A DNA stretch of 36,859 nucleotides from Romboutsia weinsteinii (GCF_002250835.2 NZ_NOJY02000032.1:1-36859); one strand, 5' to 3'. Positions 13,957 through 27,083 are shown, numbered from the stretch's first letter. The notes: a model not told the origin generated them from the letters alone. A program made the numbers and translations.

Positions 13957-16011
13957 TTATTTATTCTGTTCTAAAAAATCTCTTCCTTTATCCGTAATTA
14001 TCGAACCACCACGACCAGATAAAATCTTTATAAATTCATAATCTTGTAACTCTAAAAGAACACTTCTAATTTGTTGTTCCGTTAAAAATACACCTTCAGT
14101 TACTGCATATTCATAAATCTTTCTTCTACCGATTCTCTCTTTATTTATATAAGCTTCATTAACTTTTTTTAATACAAACATATAATCATTTATAGATCTC
14201 TTAAAATTTGGGATTTCAATATTAGTATTCTTTACTAATAAACTCTCACAATAATCTGTAGATTCCATTGACTCAATAATATATTCAGGTAAATCAGATA
14301 CTTCTATTACGTTTTTTCCTAAGTAAGAACAATATTCAGCTAAGTTTCTCAACTCTCTTATATTACCTTCCCAATCATACGACTTAAATATCTTAATAAC
14401 TTCATCTGATAATTTAAAATTAATATCAATATTCTTTTTAAAAGAATCAAGTATTAAAAATATATCTTCATTACGTTCTCTAAGTGGACTAATTTTTAAA
14501 GGAAGTACATTTAATCTATAAAATAAATCTTTTCTAAACTTACCTTCACAAACTAATTTTTTTAGGTCTCTGTTAGTAGCTGCAATTATTCTTATATCTA
14601 CATCAATAACTTTATCAGAGCCGATCTTTCTAATTTGTCTTTCCTGTATAACTCTAAGAAGTGTTGCCTGAGAACTTAAATCCATCTCACCAATTTCATC
14701 TAAAAAAATAGTTCCATTATTAGCAAGTTCAAATAATCCTATTTTCCCACCCTTTTTGGCTCCTGTAAAAGCACCTTCTTCATACCCGAACAATTCACTT
14801 TGTAAAAGTCCATCTTGGAATGTACTACAGTTAACAGCAACAAATGGACCACTTCCCCTATATGATGAACTATGAATAGATTGTGCAAATAATTCCTTTC
14901 CAGTACCACTTTCACCTATTATTAAAATCGATGAATTAGATTGAGCCATTTTGTAAGCCATCTTCTTAGTGTTTAATATATTTTCACTATTTCCAATTAT
15001 ATCATCAAAAATATACTTACTAACATTACCAGAATTCATTAGCTGAGACCTAAGTTTAGCTTGTTTTTTTTCAGCTTGATAAAACTTAGTAACTTTTATT
15101 ATATATCCACTAAATAAATTTATATTAGTGTACCTAATCTCTAAATTTATATCTATATTATTTACCTTAGTAAGCTTTTGAAAATGAGTTATTTCATTAT
15201 TTGCAATTTTACTAAAATCACAAGTCTTTATATATTCTCCAATATACTTACCTATCATTTCATTTTCATTTATACCTAGTATGTCTTTAGCTACATGGCT
15301 ATAAAATTGAACTATACCATCACTACTTACACATATTATTCCTTCATCTATTGATGATAATAAAAAATCAAATTGATTTTCTAACTTACTCTGAGTTACC
15401 AAAAGCTTTTCTGTAATATAACTAGTTGGTATGATTTTATCCATAAACTTTTTTAATAAATCTTCTTTTATTAAGTATTCAAGATTTAGCTTTATAGCAA
15501 TATCAACTATACAGCTTAAGTCGATTATTCTATATGCTAAGTCAATAATTTCGCAGTTATCAGTTTGTATAAAAATTTCTTCTCCAGGAGTTAAAACTAT
15601 AGAATTTTGAGGAATACTTTCAAACTCAGGATAGCAAGGTATAAGATTTGAAATCCCACTCCCTAATTTATGTATAAGGTCCACTGTTTCTAATGCCATA
15701 CTCCTAGATAGATTATACACATATACAGTTTCATTCTTGTCTATTTTAGATATCTTATTAAAGCTAGATTTTTCAAAAGTTAATTTAGGTATAATTATTT
15801 GTGTATCAGGTGAGCAAAGTGAAGCTATCTCTTCATACTTTAATTTTACCGATAAAATAACTAACTTCTCATTACAATAAGTAATGTTACCTTCTTCAAA
15901 TGAGTACAAGTTTATTTTTAAGTTATCCCCTAAAAAATCTCTTATTTGTTCTGAATATATTTCACCTGCATCTTTTTTAAGTGTTATTATTGCTAATTCT
16001 CTTTTTTCCAT
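13957..16011 (-). CDS. Sigma-54-dependent enhancer-binding protein
   Basis: This 684-residue activator starts with an N-terminal region (1-200) resembling PrpR_N-type two-lobed sensor domains. A PAS domain follows (about 212-310; IDEGIICVSSDGIVQFYSHV), then a full AAA+ domain (335-570) with Walker A GESGTGKE at 366-373, the sigma-54-contacting GAFTGA loop at 413-418, Walker B GTIFLDEIGEM at 433-443 and the DLFYRLNVLPL stretch. The C-terminal region (about 605-684) looks like a winged helix (QQIRSVLLELQDYEFI, SGRGGSIITDKG) rather than a Fis-type helix-turn-helix. It is flanked by operons that each begin with a sigma-54 promoter, so both are its likely targets. It has its own sigma-70 promoter. 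The likely ligand, cyst(e)ine or a derivative, is inferred from the targets. Confidence 0.92.
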   Translation of the reverse strand: MEKRELAIITLKKDAGEIYSEQIRDFLGDNLKINLYSFEEGNITYCNEKLVILSVKLKYEEIASLCSPDTQIIIPKLTFEKSSFNKISKIDKNETVYVYNLSRSMALETVDLIHKLGSGISNLIPCYPEFESIPQNSIVLTPGEEIFIQTDNCEIIDLAYRIIDLSCIVDIAIKLNLEYLIKEDLLKKFMDKIIPTSYITEKLLVTQSKLENQFDFLLSSIDEGIICVSSDGIVQFYSHVAKDILGINENEMIGKYIGEYIKTCDFSKIANNEITHFQKLTKVNNIDINLEIRYTNINLFSGYIIKVTKFYQAEKKQAKLRSQLMNSGNVSKYIFDDIIGNSENILNTKKMAYKMAQSNSSILIIGESGTGKELFAQSIHSSSYRGSGPFVAVNCSTFQDGLLQSELFGYEEGAFTGAKKGGKIGLFELANNGTIFLDEIGEMDLSSQATLLRVIQERQIRKIGSDKVIDVDIRIIAATNRDLKKLVCEGKFRKDLFYRLNVLPLKISPLRERNEDIFLILDSFKKNIDINFKLSDEVIKIFKSYDWEGNIRELRNLAEYCSYLGKNVIEVSDLPEYIIESMESTDYCESLLVKNTNIEIPNFKRSINDYMFVLKKVNEAYINKERIGRRKIYEYAVTEGVFLTEQQIRSVLLELQDYEFIKILSGRGGSIITDKGRDFLEQNK

Positions 16012-16054
16012 GTTTACTCCTCATACCCTATTAGTTTAAATTTGATATGGTAAA

Positions 16055-16083
16055 ATTATATCAATATTCTATATAAAAGGCAA
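16055..16083 (-). promoter_or_regulatory. Sigma-70-type promoter of the enhancer-binding-protein gene
   Basis: TTGCCT (16083-16078), a 17-bp spacer and TATAAT (16060-16055) lie about 44 bp before the start codon at 16011. The regulator is therefore made independently of sigma-54. Confidence 0.65.
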
Positions 16084-16096
16084 AATCTGAGATTAT

Positions 16097-16134
16097 AAAA
16101 AATAATCCTCTCTTTTAAATAAAGAGAGGATTAC
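16097..16134 (-). terminator. Terminator of the ridA operon
   Basis: AATCCTCTCTTT and AAAGAGAGGATT form a 12-bp perfect stem with an ATTTA loop, followed on the minus strand by ATTTTTT. It lies 17 bp past the stop of the glutaredoxin-like gene. Confidence 0.92.
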
Positions 16135-16150
16135 TAGTACTCATATTAAT

Positions 16151-16405
16151 TTATCTTCCTAACGCTTTATCTAAATCTAATGTTTTTGTTCCATCTTCTA
16201 ATACGAAACATGGTATTCCTATTCCACCCATTTCTCTTATTTCACTATATATATCTAGCCCACTACGTAATGCTAAATATTCTTTTAAATCTGGTAAGCT
16301 TGATGATAAGTTTTTAAAATCTATCTCAACATTTTCTCTCTTTAACTCATTTAATGCGTATAATGTATCTGGGCATAAATGACTTCCTACTACAGTTATT
16401 TTCAT
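16151..16405 (-). CDS. Glutaredoxin/thioredoxin-fold small protein
   Basis: This 84-residue protein begins MKITVVGSHLCPDTLYALNE, a thioredoxin-fold first strand followed by a CPDT motif with a single Cys at 11. Later GIPCF supplies the conserved cis-proline and a second Cys, and the protein ends in a short helix (DLDKALGR). It resembles the glutaredoxin-related small proteins of Clostridia, with CPDT replacing the dithiol CPYC motif. It lies 50 bp after ridA behind AAGGGAG and shares its sigma-54 promoter and terminator. A role in reducing disulfides such as cystine, or in handling released sulfide or thiols, fits the regulon but is inferred. Confidence 0.75.
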   Translation of the reverse strand: MKITVVGSHLCPDTLYALNELKRENVEIDFKNLSSSLPDLKEYLALRSGLDIYSEIREMGGIGIPCFVLEDGTKTLDLDKALGR

Positions 16406-16455
16406 AATAATATTCTCCCTTATTAATTTTATATTTTATTTGTAAAACTAAATAT

Positions 16456-16830
16456 CTATTTTTTTATAACAGCTATAGCTTCTATCTCACAAAGCACACC
16501 CTTTGGTAATTCTTTGACTGCCACACAGCTACGAGCTGGATTAGATACAAAGTATTTTGCATATACTTCATTGAATGCTGCAAAATCAGCCATATCAGCT
16601 AAAAAACATGTAGTTTTAAATACATTATCCATAGCAGTTCCTGCTGATTCTAATATAGCCTTAACATTTTTGCAGCTTTGCTCAGCTTGTTCTGATATAG
16701 TTTCAGGTACAGTATTATCTTCTGGATTTACTGGTATTTGACCTGATGTAAATACTAAATCTCCAATTTGATATCCTTGAGAGTAAGGTCCTATAGCTCC
16801 TGGTGCTTTTGTTGTTTCAAGTATTTTCAT
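16456..16830 (-). CDS. ridA: RidA-family enamine/imine deaminase
   Basis: This 124-residue protein is of the usual family length. It has the standard features: APGAIGPYSQ near residues 9-18, FTSGQIPV near 28-35, the long helix SEQAEQSCKNVKAILESAG, and the substrate-binding Arg in the NPARSCVAVKELPKG stretch followed by VLCEIEAIAV. RidA trimers hydrolyse reactive enamines such as 2-aminoacrylate to the 2-keto acid and ammonia, protecting PLP enzymes from damage. Here ridA is the first gene of an operon driven by a sigma-54 promoter matching that of malY, and MalY-type beta-elimination generates 2-aminoacrylate. The functional link is therefore direct. The start lies behind GAAGGG. Confidence 0.95.
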   Translation of the reverse strand: MKILETTKAPGAIGPYSQGYQIGDLVFTSGQIPVNPEDNTVPETISEQAEQSCKNVKAILESAGTAMDNVFKTTCFLADMADFAAFNEVYAKYFVSNPARSCVAVKELPKGVLCEIEAIAVIKK

Positions 16831-16907
16831 TATAAATTCATCCCTTCTTTGGTTTATTTAAAGTCTTAATATTTCTGATATCACTCAGATTTCTTAATTT
16901 TATATAA

Positions 16908-16924
16908 AGCAAAATTTGTGCCAA
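16908..16924 (-). promoter_or_regulatory. Sigma-54 (-24/-12) promoter of ridA operon
   Basis: On the minus strand TTGGCAC-N5-TTGCT is identical in all conserved positions to the promoter of malY at 13751-13735. It lies 78 bp before the ridA start codon. The 160 bp upstream to the terminator at 17085 hold no gene and would have room for an activator site. A weak inverted repeat around TTGTACAA near 17040-17065 is the only candidate I see. Confidence 0.9.
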
Positions 16925-17084
16925 GTTGATAAATTTATTATTTTTTATTTTAAATTCCCTGATAGCACTTATACTCTTGATTTTTATAAGTTGTTAGGAT
17001 CTGTATTTTTAATCTATTTATTGCTTCTTATTTTTATTGGGTTGAATTGTACAAATCATTTAACACTTTTATCCCTTAAATTTT

Positions 17085-17120
17085 TAAAAAAAGATGGAGT
17101 AACGATTCGTTACTCCATCT
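17085..17120 (-). terminator. Terminator of the beta-glucoside operon
   Basis: AGATGGAGTAACGA and TCGTTACTCCATCT pair over 14 positions (innermost pairs must open to form a loop), with a seven-U run on the minus strand. It lies 49 bp past the stop of the last GH1 gene and closely resembles the terminator at 23230-23264. Confidence 0.9.
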
Positions 17121-17168
17121 AATCACTGTATAAAAAATTATCTATACTAATATTAATTTCCAATTACT

Positions 17169-20097
<2,929 letters not shown>

Positions 20098-20121
20098 CTA
20101 TATTCAACCATAAATTTTTAT

Positions 20122-22113
<1,992 letters not shown>

Positions 22114-22127
22114 TTAGGATTTATATC

Positions 22128-22967
22128 TTACTTAATACTTTTACTTACTACTCTTTCAACATGAATAGTTAAGTATAATTTTTCTTCATCTGTTAAATCG
22201 TAATTGTATTTTTTATTTATAAATTTATCTACTTTTTCTATGCAATTATATGCATTTTTGTATTTAATTTTTATTACATCTAATAAATCATCTTCATTAT
22301 CTTCATGTGATTTATTACTAACAAGCCTCTCTGCAAAGTACTTTAAATGAGTAATAAATCTATAATAATAAACTGAATCTTCATCAAATGATATTCCATA
22401 ATAGTACTTAACCACATTTGTAATTTCTTGTATTATTTGTGTTATCTCATAAATAATTTTTATATTTTGATCCATTTGTGCATTTACTATATGTATTGCT
22501 ATAAATCCAGCTTCATCGTCTGGTAATCTAATTTCAAATTTTTCTTCTATGTAATCTAAGGCTTGTATACCTATTTTAAATTCATTTTTATAAAACCTCT
22601 TTATATCCCAAAGTAGGGCATTTTTTACATTCACTCCTTCACGAGCTCTTTCTATTGCCGTGTGCATATGATCGGTTAAAGATATATAAATACTATCATT
22701 TAATCTCTTTCCTAATTTTTCCTTAGCCTGTAGAATGATTTCATCTGATAGCTCCATATATTTTATAGGAATATCAGCTATTAATTCTTTAAATTTATCA
22801 GATATATTTGGATCAGAAAGTTTGAATACCTTATCAACCTTATCCTTTGGTATATAGTCTCCTGTACGTTTTTTATAGGCTAGACCTCTTCCCATAACTA
22901 CTATTTCTTTATTATTTTCATCAGTTGTAATAATTACATTGTTATTAAGTATTTTTTCAATAACCAT
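22128..22967 (-). CDS. licT: BglG/LicT-family transcriptional antiterminator
   Basis: This 279-residue regulator has an N-terminal RNA-binding CAT domain (1-56; MVIEKILNNNVIITTDENNK, MGRGLAYKKRTGD) and two PTS regulation domains. The regulatory histidines are visible: in PRD1 LTDHMHTAIERA and IAIHIVNA, in PRD2 RFITHLKYFAER and YLTIHVERV. Proteins of this family bind a RAT hairpin in the nascent mRNA, stop terminator folding and are controlled by phosphorylation from the PTS permease and HPr. The gene is first in its own operon. A RAT sequence overlapping a terminator lies between the promoter and its start, so it is autoregulated. The ATG follows AAAGGGGGC. Confidence 0.95.
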   Translation of the reverse strand: MVIEKILNNNVIITTDENNKEIVVMGRGLAYKKRTGDYIPKDKVDKVFKLSDPNISDKFKELIADIPIKYMELSDEIILQAKEKLGKRLNDSIYISLTDHMHTAIERAREGVNVKNALLWDIKRFYKNEFKIGIQALDYIEEKFEIRLPDDEAGFIAIHIVNAQMDQNIKIIYEITQIIQEITNVVKYYYGISFDEDSVYYYRFITHLKYFAERLVSNKSHEDNEDDLLDVIKIKYKNAYNCIEKVDKFINKKYNYDLTDEEKLYLTIHVERVVSKSIK

Positions 22968-23037
22968 TGTGATGCCCCCTTTCTTAATATTAAAATCAAA
23001 TAAAATATGAGTTCATTGTATCGCATAATTTATTGCA

Positions 23038-23102
23038 TTAAAAAAAACCTATTTATTACACATTAAATAGACTCCCATGAGCCCTGAGTAATAAATAGGT
23101 TT
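23038..23102 (-). terminator. Leader terminator upstream of licT
   Basis: Arms 23088-23102 and 23045-23059 form a perfect 15-bp stem (AAACCTATTTATTAC and its complement), followed on the minus strand by eight U. The 5' arm overlaps the end of the RAT element, so the two folds exclude each other. Confidence 0.92.
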
Positions 23103-23128
23103 AGCTTGTATTTAAACAATCACTATCC
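23098..23128 (-). promoter_or_regulatory. RAT (ribonucleic antiterminator) element
   Basis: The 31-nt minus-strand element folds in the order GG-A-TAGT-GA-TTGT, six-nt loop, ACAA-GCTA-AA-CC. This matches the RAT layout of two internal loops between three short helices (GG/CC, 4-bp, 3-4-bp). Its last five nucleotides are the first of the terminator stem. It is the binding site expected for the antiterminator encoded just downstream. Confidence 0.85.
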
Positions 23129-23161
23129 GTTTATATATTATTTTTAATTATTATTTATTAT

Positions 23162-23198
23162 ATAGTAACAAATTTATTTTTTAGTGTCAACGTTTTCT
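23162..23198 (-). promoter_or_regulatory. bgl operon promoter with overlapping cre site
   Basis: TTGACA (23190-23185), a 17-bp spacer and TACTAT (23167-23162) form the promoter. A catabolite-responsive element AGAAAACGTTGACA (23198-23185) matches 13 of 14 positions of TGWAANCGNTNWCA and covers the -35 hexamer, so CcpA binding should block polymerase. Confidence 0.8.
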
Positions 23199-23229
23199 TA
23201 AGTTTTTTACTTTATAATAGCTTTTAGTA

Positions 23230-23264
23230 AAAAAGATAGAGGAACGATTCGTTCCTCCATCTTT
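23230..23264 (-). terminator. Terminator of the trehalose operon
   Basis: AAAGATGGAGGAACGA and TCGTTCCTCTATCTTT form a long stem with one G-U-type mismatch and U-run on the minus strand. It overlaps the stop codon of the IIA gene. The core ACGATTCGT is shared with the terminator at 17085-17120. Confidence 0.85.
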
Positions 23265-23745
23265 AAATTTCAGCTATAACAGTTTCTTTTGATATAGCAT
23301 CTATATTAGTATTATATTTTATATTGTTAAATTCATCAGAGTTAGTAGCTACCATAACAACAGCATCAATCAACCCTTTTTGCTTGATTAACTCACTATT
23401 AAAAGTAATTAGCTTATCACCCTTTTTCACCTTATCTCCTTCATCAACAAAAAGATTAAAGCCTTCGCCTTGCATTGATACTGTATCAATTCCTACATGT
23501 AATAAAATCTCTACTCCACTTTTCATCTTGATACCAACTGCATGCTTTGTAGTGTTCATAACTGTAACAACCTCGCCATCTCCTGGCGATACTACCTCAT
23601 CATTTTCTGAGTATATTGCAAGTCCATCTCCTAGTACCTTGCTTGAAAATACTCCATCTTTCAATTCTTCAATGGGTATAACTCTACCAGAGGTAAATGC
23701 ACTTAGCGAATTATCTATCTTCTTCTTTTTAAATATTGATAACAT
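23263..23745 (-). CDS. Stand-alone PTS glucose-type IIA protein
   Basis: This 160-residue single-domain EIIA of the glucose/crr family carries the active-site His in GVEILLHVGIDTV, with the conserved partner His in TTKHAVGIKM. The N-terminal IPIEELKDGVFSSKVLGDG matches the family's beta-sandwich start. It passes phosphate from HPr to a IIB domain. The trehalose permease encoded two genes upstream has IIB and IIC but no IIA, so this protein is its natural partner, and being free it might also serve other IIBC permeases. It lies 80 bp after treC and ends in a terminator that overlaps its stop codon. The start MLSIFKKKK follows TGGGGGATAGTTGAG. Confidence 0.92.
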   Translation of the reverse strand: MLSIFKKKKIDNSLSAFTSGRVIPIEELKDGVFSSKVLGDGLAIYSENDEVVSPGDGEVVTVMNTTKHAVGIKMKSGVEILLHVGIDTVSMQGEGFNLFVDEGDKVKKGDKLITFNSELIKQKGLIDAVVMVATNSDEFNNIKYNTNIDAISKETVIAEI

Positions 23746-23825
23746 CTCAACTATCCCCCAATCATTTATAAATTTAGTTTCACAAATAACCCTACATATA
23801 AAGTATCTTATATGCTTTCGAAACT

Positions 23826-25532
23826 TTATAACTTTATAACTATAGATTCATAAGCTCTTAAATTTATTTCATCACTTATCTTAGCATCAATATAATTGCT
23901 TAAAGCTATCTCTGCCCTTGATAAATCAAATTCTTTTAAATCTAATTTAACTTCTGATTCAAAGAAATTACATATAACTATTATCTCTTCACCTTCAAGT
24001 GATCTTTTATATGCAAGTACTTTATCATGATCTTCTAGTAATATATCTATTCTTCCATGAGATATAACCTTTGAACTTTTTCTTATATCTGCAAGCTTTC
24101 TATAATATTTGTATATCGAATCTTCATTATTTAGATCTTTTTCAACATTTATATCTTTGTAATTATAACTTAAGTCCATCCAAGGATTACCTTTTGTAAA
24201 TCCTCCATTTTCACTAGAATCCCATTGCATTGGAGTTCTAGAGTTGTCTCTCGATTTATTTTTTAGTATTTCTATAGCTTCATATTTGTTTATACCTTTT
24301 TCTAAAAGCATATTATATGCATTTATAGCCTCTACATCTCTATATTTTTCAATGCTTTCAAAGTCTGCATTGGTCATACCAATTTCTTCTCCTTGGTAAA
24401 TATAAGGTGTACCTTGCATAAGGTGAATTGATGTAGCTAGCATAGTTGCAGATTCTCTGTGATATTTTTTATCATCTCCAAATCTTGATACTATACGAGG
24501 TTGGTCGTGGTTGCACCAAAACATTGCATTCCATCCTCCACCCTCTTGCATACCTAGTTGCCAGTCAAATAGAATCTTTTTAAGCTTCATAAAATCAAAT
24601 TTACCTAAAGCCCATTTTTCTCCACCTGGATAATCTACCTTTAAATGGTGGAAACTAAAAGTCATACTTAGCTCTTCATTTTCTGGTCTAGTGTATTTTA
24701 TACAATGGTCTATAGATGTTGAAGACATCTCACCTACAGTCATTGAACCTTCATATTTAGAAAATGCATTTTTATTTATTTCATGTATATATTCATGTAT
24801 CTTAGGTCCATCTGTATAAAATCTACGGCCATCATGATTAGGGCTTTCAAATGTGTCACTCGGGAAACTTTGATCTTTTGAAAGTAAATTTATAACATCA
24901 AGTCTAAATCCATCTATCCCTTTTTCTAACCAAAAGTTTATCATTTTGTATATTTCTTCTCTTAGTTTAGGATTCTCCCAATTTAAATCTCCTTGTGTAA
25001 CATCAAATAAGTGTAGGTAATATTTATCTAAATGCTCAACATATTTCCATGCTGAACCACCAAACTTTGATGCCCAGTTATTTGGAGGATTTTCTCCATC
25101 ACCTTTTTTCCATATATAGAAATCATGGTATGGATTATCTTCACCCTTTAATGCTTCTTTAAACCATTTATGTTCAATTGAAGTATGATTTACTACCATA
25201 TCTGTTATAAGTCTCATACCTTTTTCATGTACCTTTTTCAATAATTCTTCAAAATCTTCCATAGTACCAAATAAAGGATCTATATTGTAATAATCAGATA
25301 TGTCATATCCATTGTCATTTTGAGGTGATACATATATTGGTGTAAGCCAAATTACGTCAACACCTAGATTTTTTATATAATCAAGCTTTTCAATTATCCC
25401 ACGAATATCTCCTACTCCATCATTGTTACTATCTTTAAAGCTCTTTGGATATATTTGATAAGCTACTGCTTTTTTAAACCAATCAGAAGAATTGTCTACT
25501 TCTTTAATTATTAATGAATTTAACTTGCTCAT
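23826..25532 (-). CDS. treC: GH13 trehalose-6-phosphate hydrolase
   Basis: This 568-residue GH13 enzyme has the catalytic residues in the usual order: nucleophile Asp in GFRLDVINL, acid Glu in TVGEMSS and transition-state Asp in WCNHDQPR. Conserved family motifs are WLTPIYVSPQNDNGYDISDY, DMVVNHTS and QGTPYIYQGEEIGMTN. It cleaves trehalose 6-phosphate into glucose and glucose 6-phosphate in the cytoplasm. GH13_29 and oligo-1,6-glucosidases look alike, but placement directly behind a trehalose-type IIBC permease and a TreR repressor decides the assignment. It is also called treA in Gram-positives. The ATG follows TTAGGAG, 30 bp after treB. Confidence 0.92.
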   Translation of the reverse strand: MSKLNSLIIKEVDNSSDWFKKAVAYQIYPKSFKDSNNDGVGDIRGIIEKLDYIKNLGVDVIWLTPIYVSPQNDNGYDISDYYNIDPLFGTMEDFEELLKKVHEKGMRLITDMVVNHTSIEHKWFKEALKGEDNPYHDFYIWKKGDGENPPNNWASKFGGSAWKYVEHLDKYYLHLFDVTQGDLNWENPKLREEIYKMINFWLEKGIDGFRLDVINLLSKDQSFPSDTFESPNHDGRRFYTDGPKIHEYIHEINKNAFSKYEGSMTVGEMSSTSIDHCIKYTRPENEELSMTFSFHHLKVDYPGGEKWALGKFDFMKLKKILFDWQLGMQEGGGWNAMFWCNHDQPRIVSRFGDDKKYHRESATMLATSIHLMQGTPYIYQGEEIGMTNADFESIEKYRDVEAINAYNMLLEKGINKYEAIEILKNKSRDNSRTPMQWDSSENGGFTKGNPWMDLSYNYKDINVEKDLNNEDSIYKYYRKLADIRKSSKVISHGRIDILLEDHDKVLAYKRSLEGEEIIVICNFFESEVKLDLKEFDLSRAEIALSNYIDAKISDEINLRAYESIVIKL

Positions 25533-25562
25533 TTTTTATCTCCTAATTTATAATTTAACTTT

Positions 25563-26984
25563 TTATTTTATACTTTTCTTTTTAGCAAATATTATAGTTA
25601 AAGTAAATGGCACTATAACTGCTACTAACATTGCTAATATATATGTTATCCAGTGCTGAGGTTGTATAGCTAAAAATGCTGGTAAACCTCCTATACCTAT
25701 AGAGTTTGCAAGTACTCCTGTAGATATTGCCACAACAGATGCTATAGCTGATCCTATAATAGCTGCATAGAAAGAATATTTATATTTTAAATTTATACCA
25801 AACATTGCAGGCTCGGTAACTCCTAGCCATGCAGATACTCCTGATGAAAGCGCCATAGATTTTACTTTTGTATCCTTTTTATATATCATAAATATAGCCA
25901 TTGCAGCTGAGCCTTGAGCTATATTACTTAATGCAACTAATGGCCAAAGCATAGTTCCTCCTTGCGAACCTATTAGTTGAAGATCTACTGCAAGTATTGT
26001 ATGATGAAGCCCTGTAATTACAAGTGGTGCATATAATAAACCAAATACCACCGCTCCTAGTAACTTAAATGGACCTGTTAAAAATGCTGTAAAAAATGTT
26101 GCAATACCATTACCTATTTCACGAGAAACAGGACCAATTATTATATAAGATAAAAATACAGTTATAATAATTGCTATAAACGGAACTACTATCATATTAA
26201 GTAAATCAGATACTCTCTTTTTTAATCCGACTTCAATTTTTGCAAGTAAAATACCCGATAAAATAGCTGGTATTACTTGTGCTTGATAACCTACCTTTTG
26301 AATTGTAAAGAATCCAAAATCCCAAAATGGAATTGTATTATTAGTTAATGCATCTGCATATCCATAAGCATTTAAAAGTTGTGGTGATACTAAAGTTATC
26401 CCAAGTACTATACCTAATATTTCTGAACCACCAAACTTCTTAACTGTTGACCATGCTACCCCAACAGGTAGGAAGTGGAATATAGCTTCACATATTACCC
26501 ATAAGAAACTGTGCAATTCTCCTAATGCAGGATAAAGTGCTGTTAATGTTTGACTTTTATCTGGTCCAAATAATGCAAGATCTCCTATTATATTTCTAAA
26601 TCCTAGCATTAATCCACCAGTTATAATAGCTGGAAGTAATGGGACAAATATCTCTGCTATTCCCCCAATTAATTTTTGAATAAGGCTCATATTTTCACTA
26701 GCTGTTTTTTTAACTTCTTCTTTTGTAGCCACTTTTATATCTGCAATTGCTACCAAATCTTTATATACATTAGAAACTTCATTCCCTATAACTATTTGAA
26801 ATTGACCTCCTGTAGAGAATGTACCTTTTACTATATCTAAATTCTCAAGTTCTTTTGTTTTTACTATTGATTCATCTTTTAGTACAAGTCTTAATCTTGT
26901 TACACAATGAGTTGCTGTTATTATATTGTCTTTGCCGCCTATTAAATCTAATATAGATTTAGCGTACTGATTATATTTGCTCAT
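25563..26984 (-). CDS. treB: Trehalose PTS transporter, IIBC
   Basis: This 473-residue permease has an N-terminal IIB domain with the phosphocysteine C27 in ATHCVTRLRLVL. A IIC membrane domain (about 110-470) follows, with conserved GLHHTILAVDLQLIG and SAWLGVTEPAMFGINLKYKY, typical of the sucrose/trehalose branch of the glucose superfamily. There is no IIA domain; the last gene of the operon supplies it. It imports trehalose as trehalose 6-phosphate. The ATG follows TTGGAGGCG. The promoter carries a TreR-type operator between -35 and -10, another just upstream, and a possible cre downstream, so expression should need trehalose and absence of preferred sugars. Confidence 0.93.
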   Translation of the reverse strand: MSKYNQYAKSILDLIGGKDNIITATHCVTRLRLVLKDESIVKTKELENLDIVKGTFSTGGQFQIVIGNEVSNVYKDLVAIADIKVATKEEVKKTASENMSLIQKLIGGIAEIFVPLLPAIITGGLMLGFRNIIGDLALFGPDKSQTLTALYPALGELHSFLWVICEAIFHFLPVGVAWSTVKKFGGSEILGIVLGITLVSPQLLNAYGYADALTNNTIPFWDFGFFTIQKVGYQAQVIPAILSGILLAKIEVGLKKRVSDLLNMIVVPFIAIIITVFLSYIIIGPVSREIGNGIATFFTAFLTGPFKLLGAVVFGLLYAPLVITGLHHTILAVDLQLIGSQGGTMLWPLVALSNIAQGSAAMAIFMIYKKDTKVKSMALSSGVSAWLGVTEPAMFGINLKYKYSFYAAIIGSAIASVVAISTGVLANSIGIGGLPAFLAIQPQHWITYILAMLVAVIVPFTLTIIFAKKKSIK

Positions 26985-27024
26985 TTTTCGCCTCCAATAA
27001 TAATTTATTTTAATTTCATTTTTG

Positions 27025-27038
27025 TAAAATCGTTTTCT
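27025..27038 (-). promoter_or_regulatory. Possible cre site in the treB leader
   Basis: AGAAAACGATTTTA on the minus strand matches 12 of 14 positions of the cre consensus TGWAANCGNTNWCA. It lies just downstream of the treB -10, where CcpA would act as a roadblock. Confidence 0.5.
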
Positions 27039-27049
27039 TATTTAAGTAA

Positions 27050-27079
27050 ATTATAACTTGTTTAAACATGATAAGTCAA
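27050..27079 (-). promoter_or_regulatory. treB promoter
   Basis: TTGACT (27079-27074), an 18-bp spacer and a perfect TATAAT (27055-27050). The palindromic operator TGTTTAAACA lies inside the spacer. Confidence 0.75.
27059..27068. promoter_or_regulatory. TreR operator O1
   Basis: The perfect 10-bp palindrome TGTTTAAACA lies between the -35 and -10 of treB. It is flanked on the plus strand by the same ACT trinucleotide as O2. Repressor binding here would exclude polymerase. Confidence 0.7.
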
Positions 27080-27083
27080 CACT

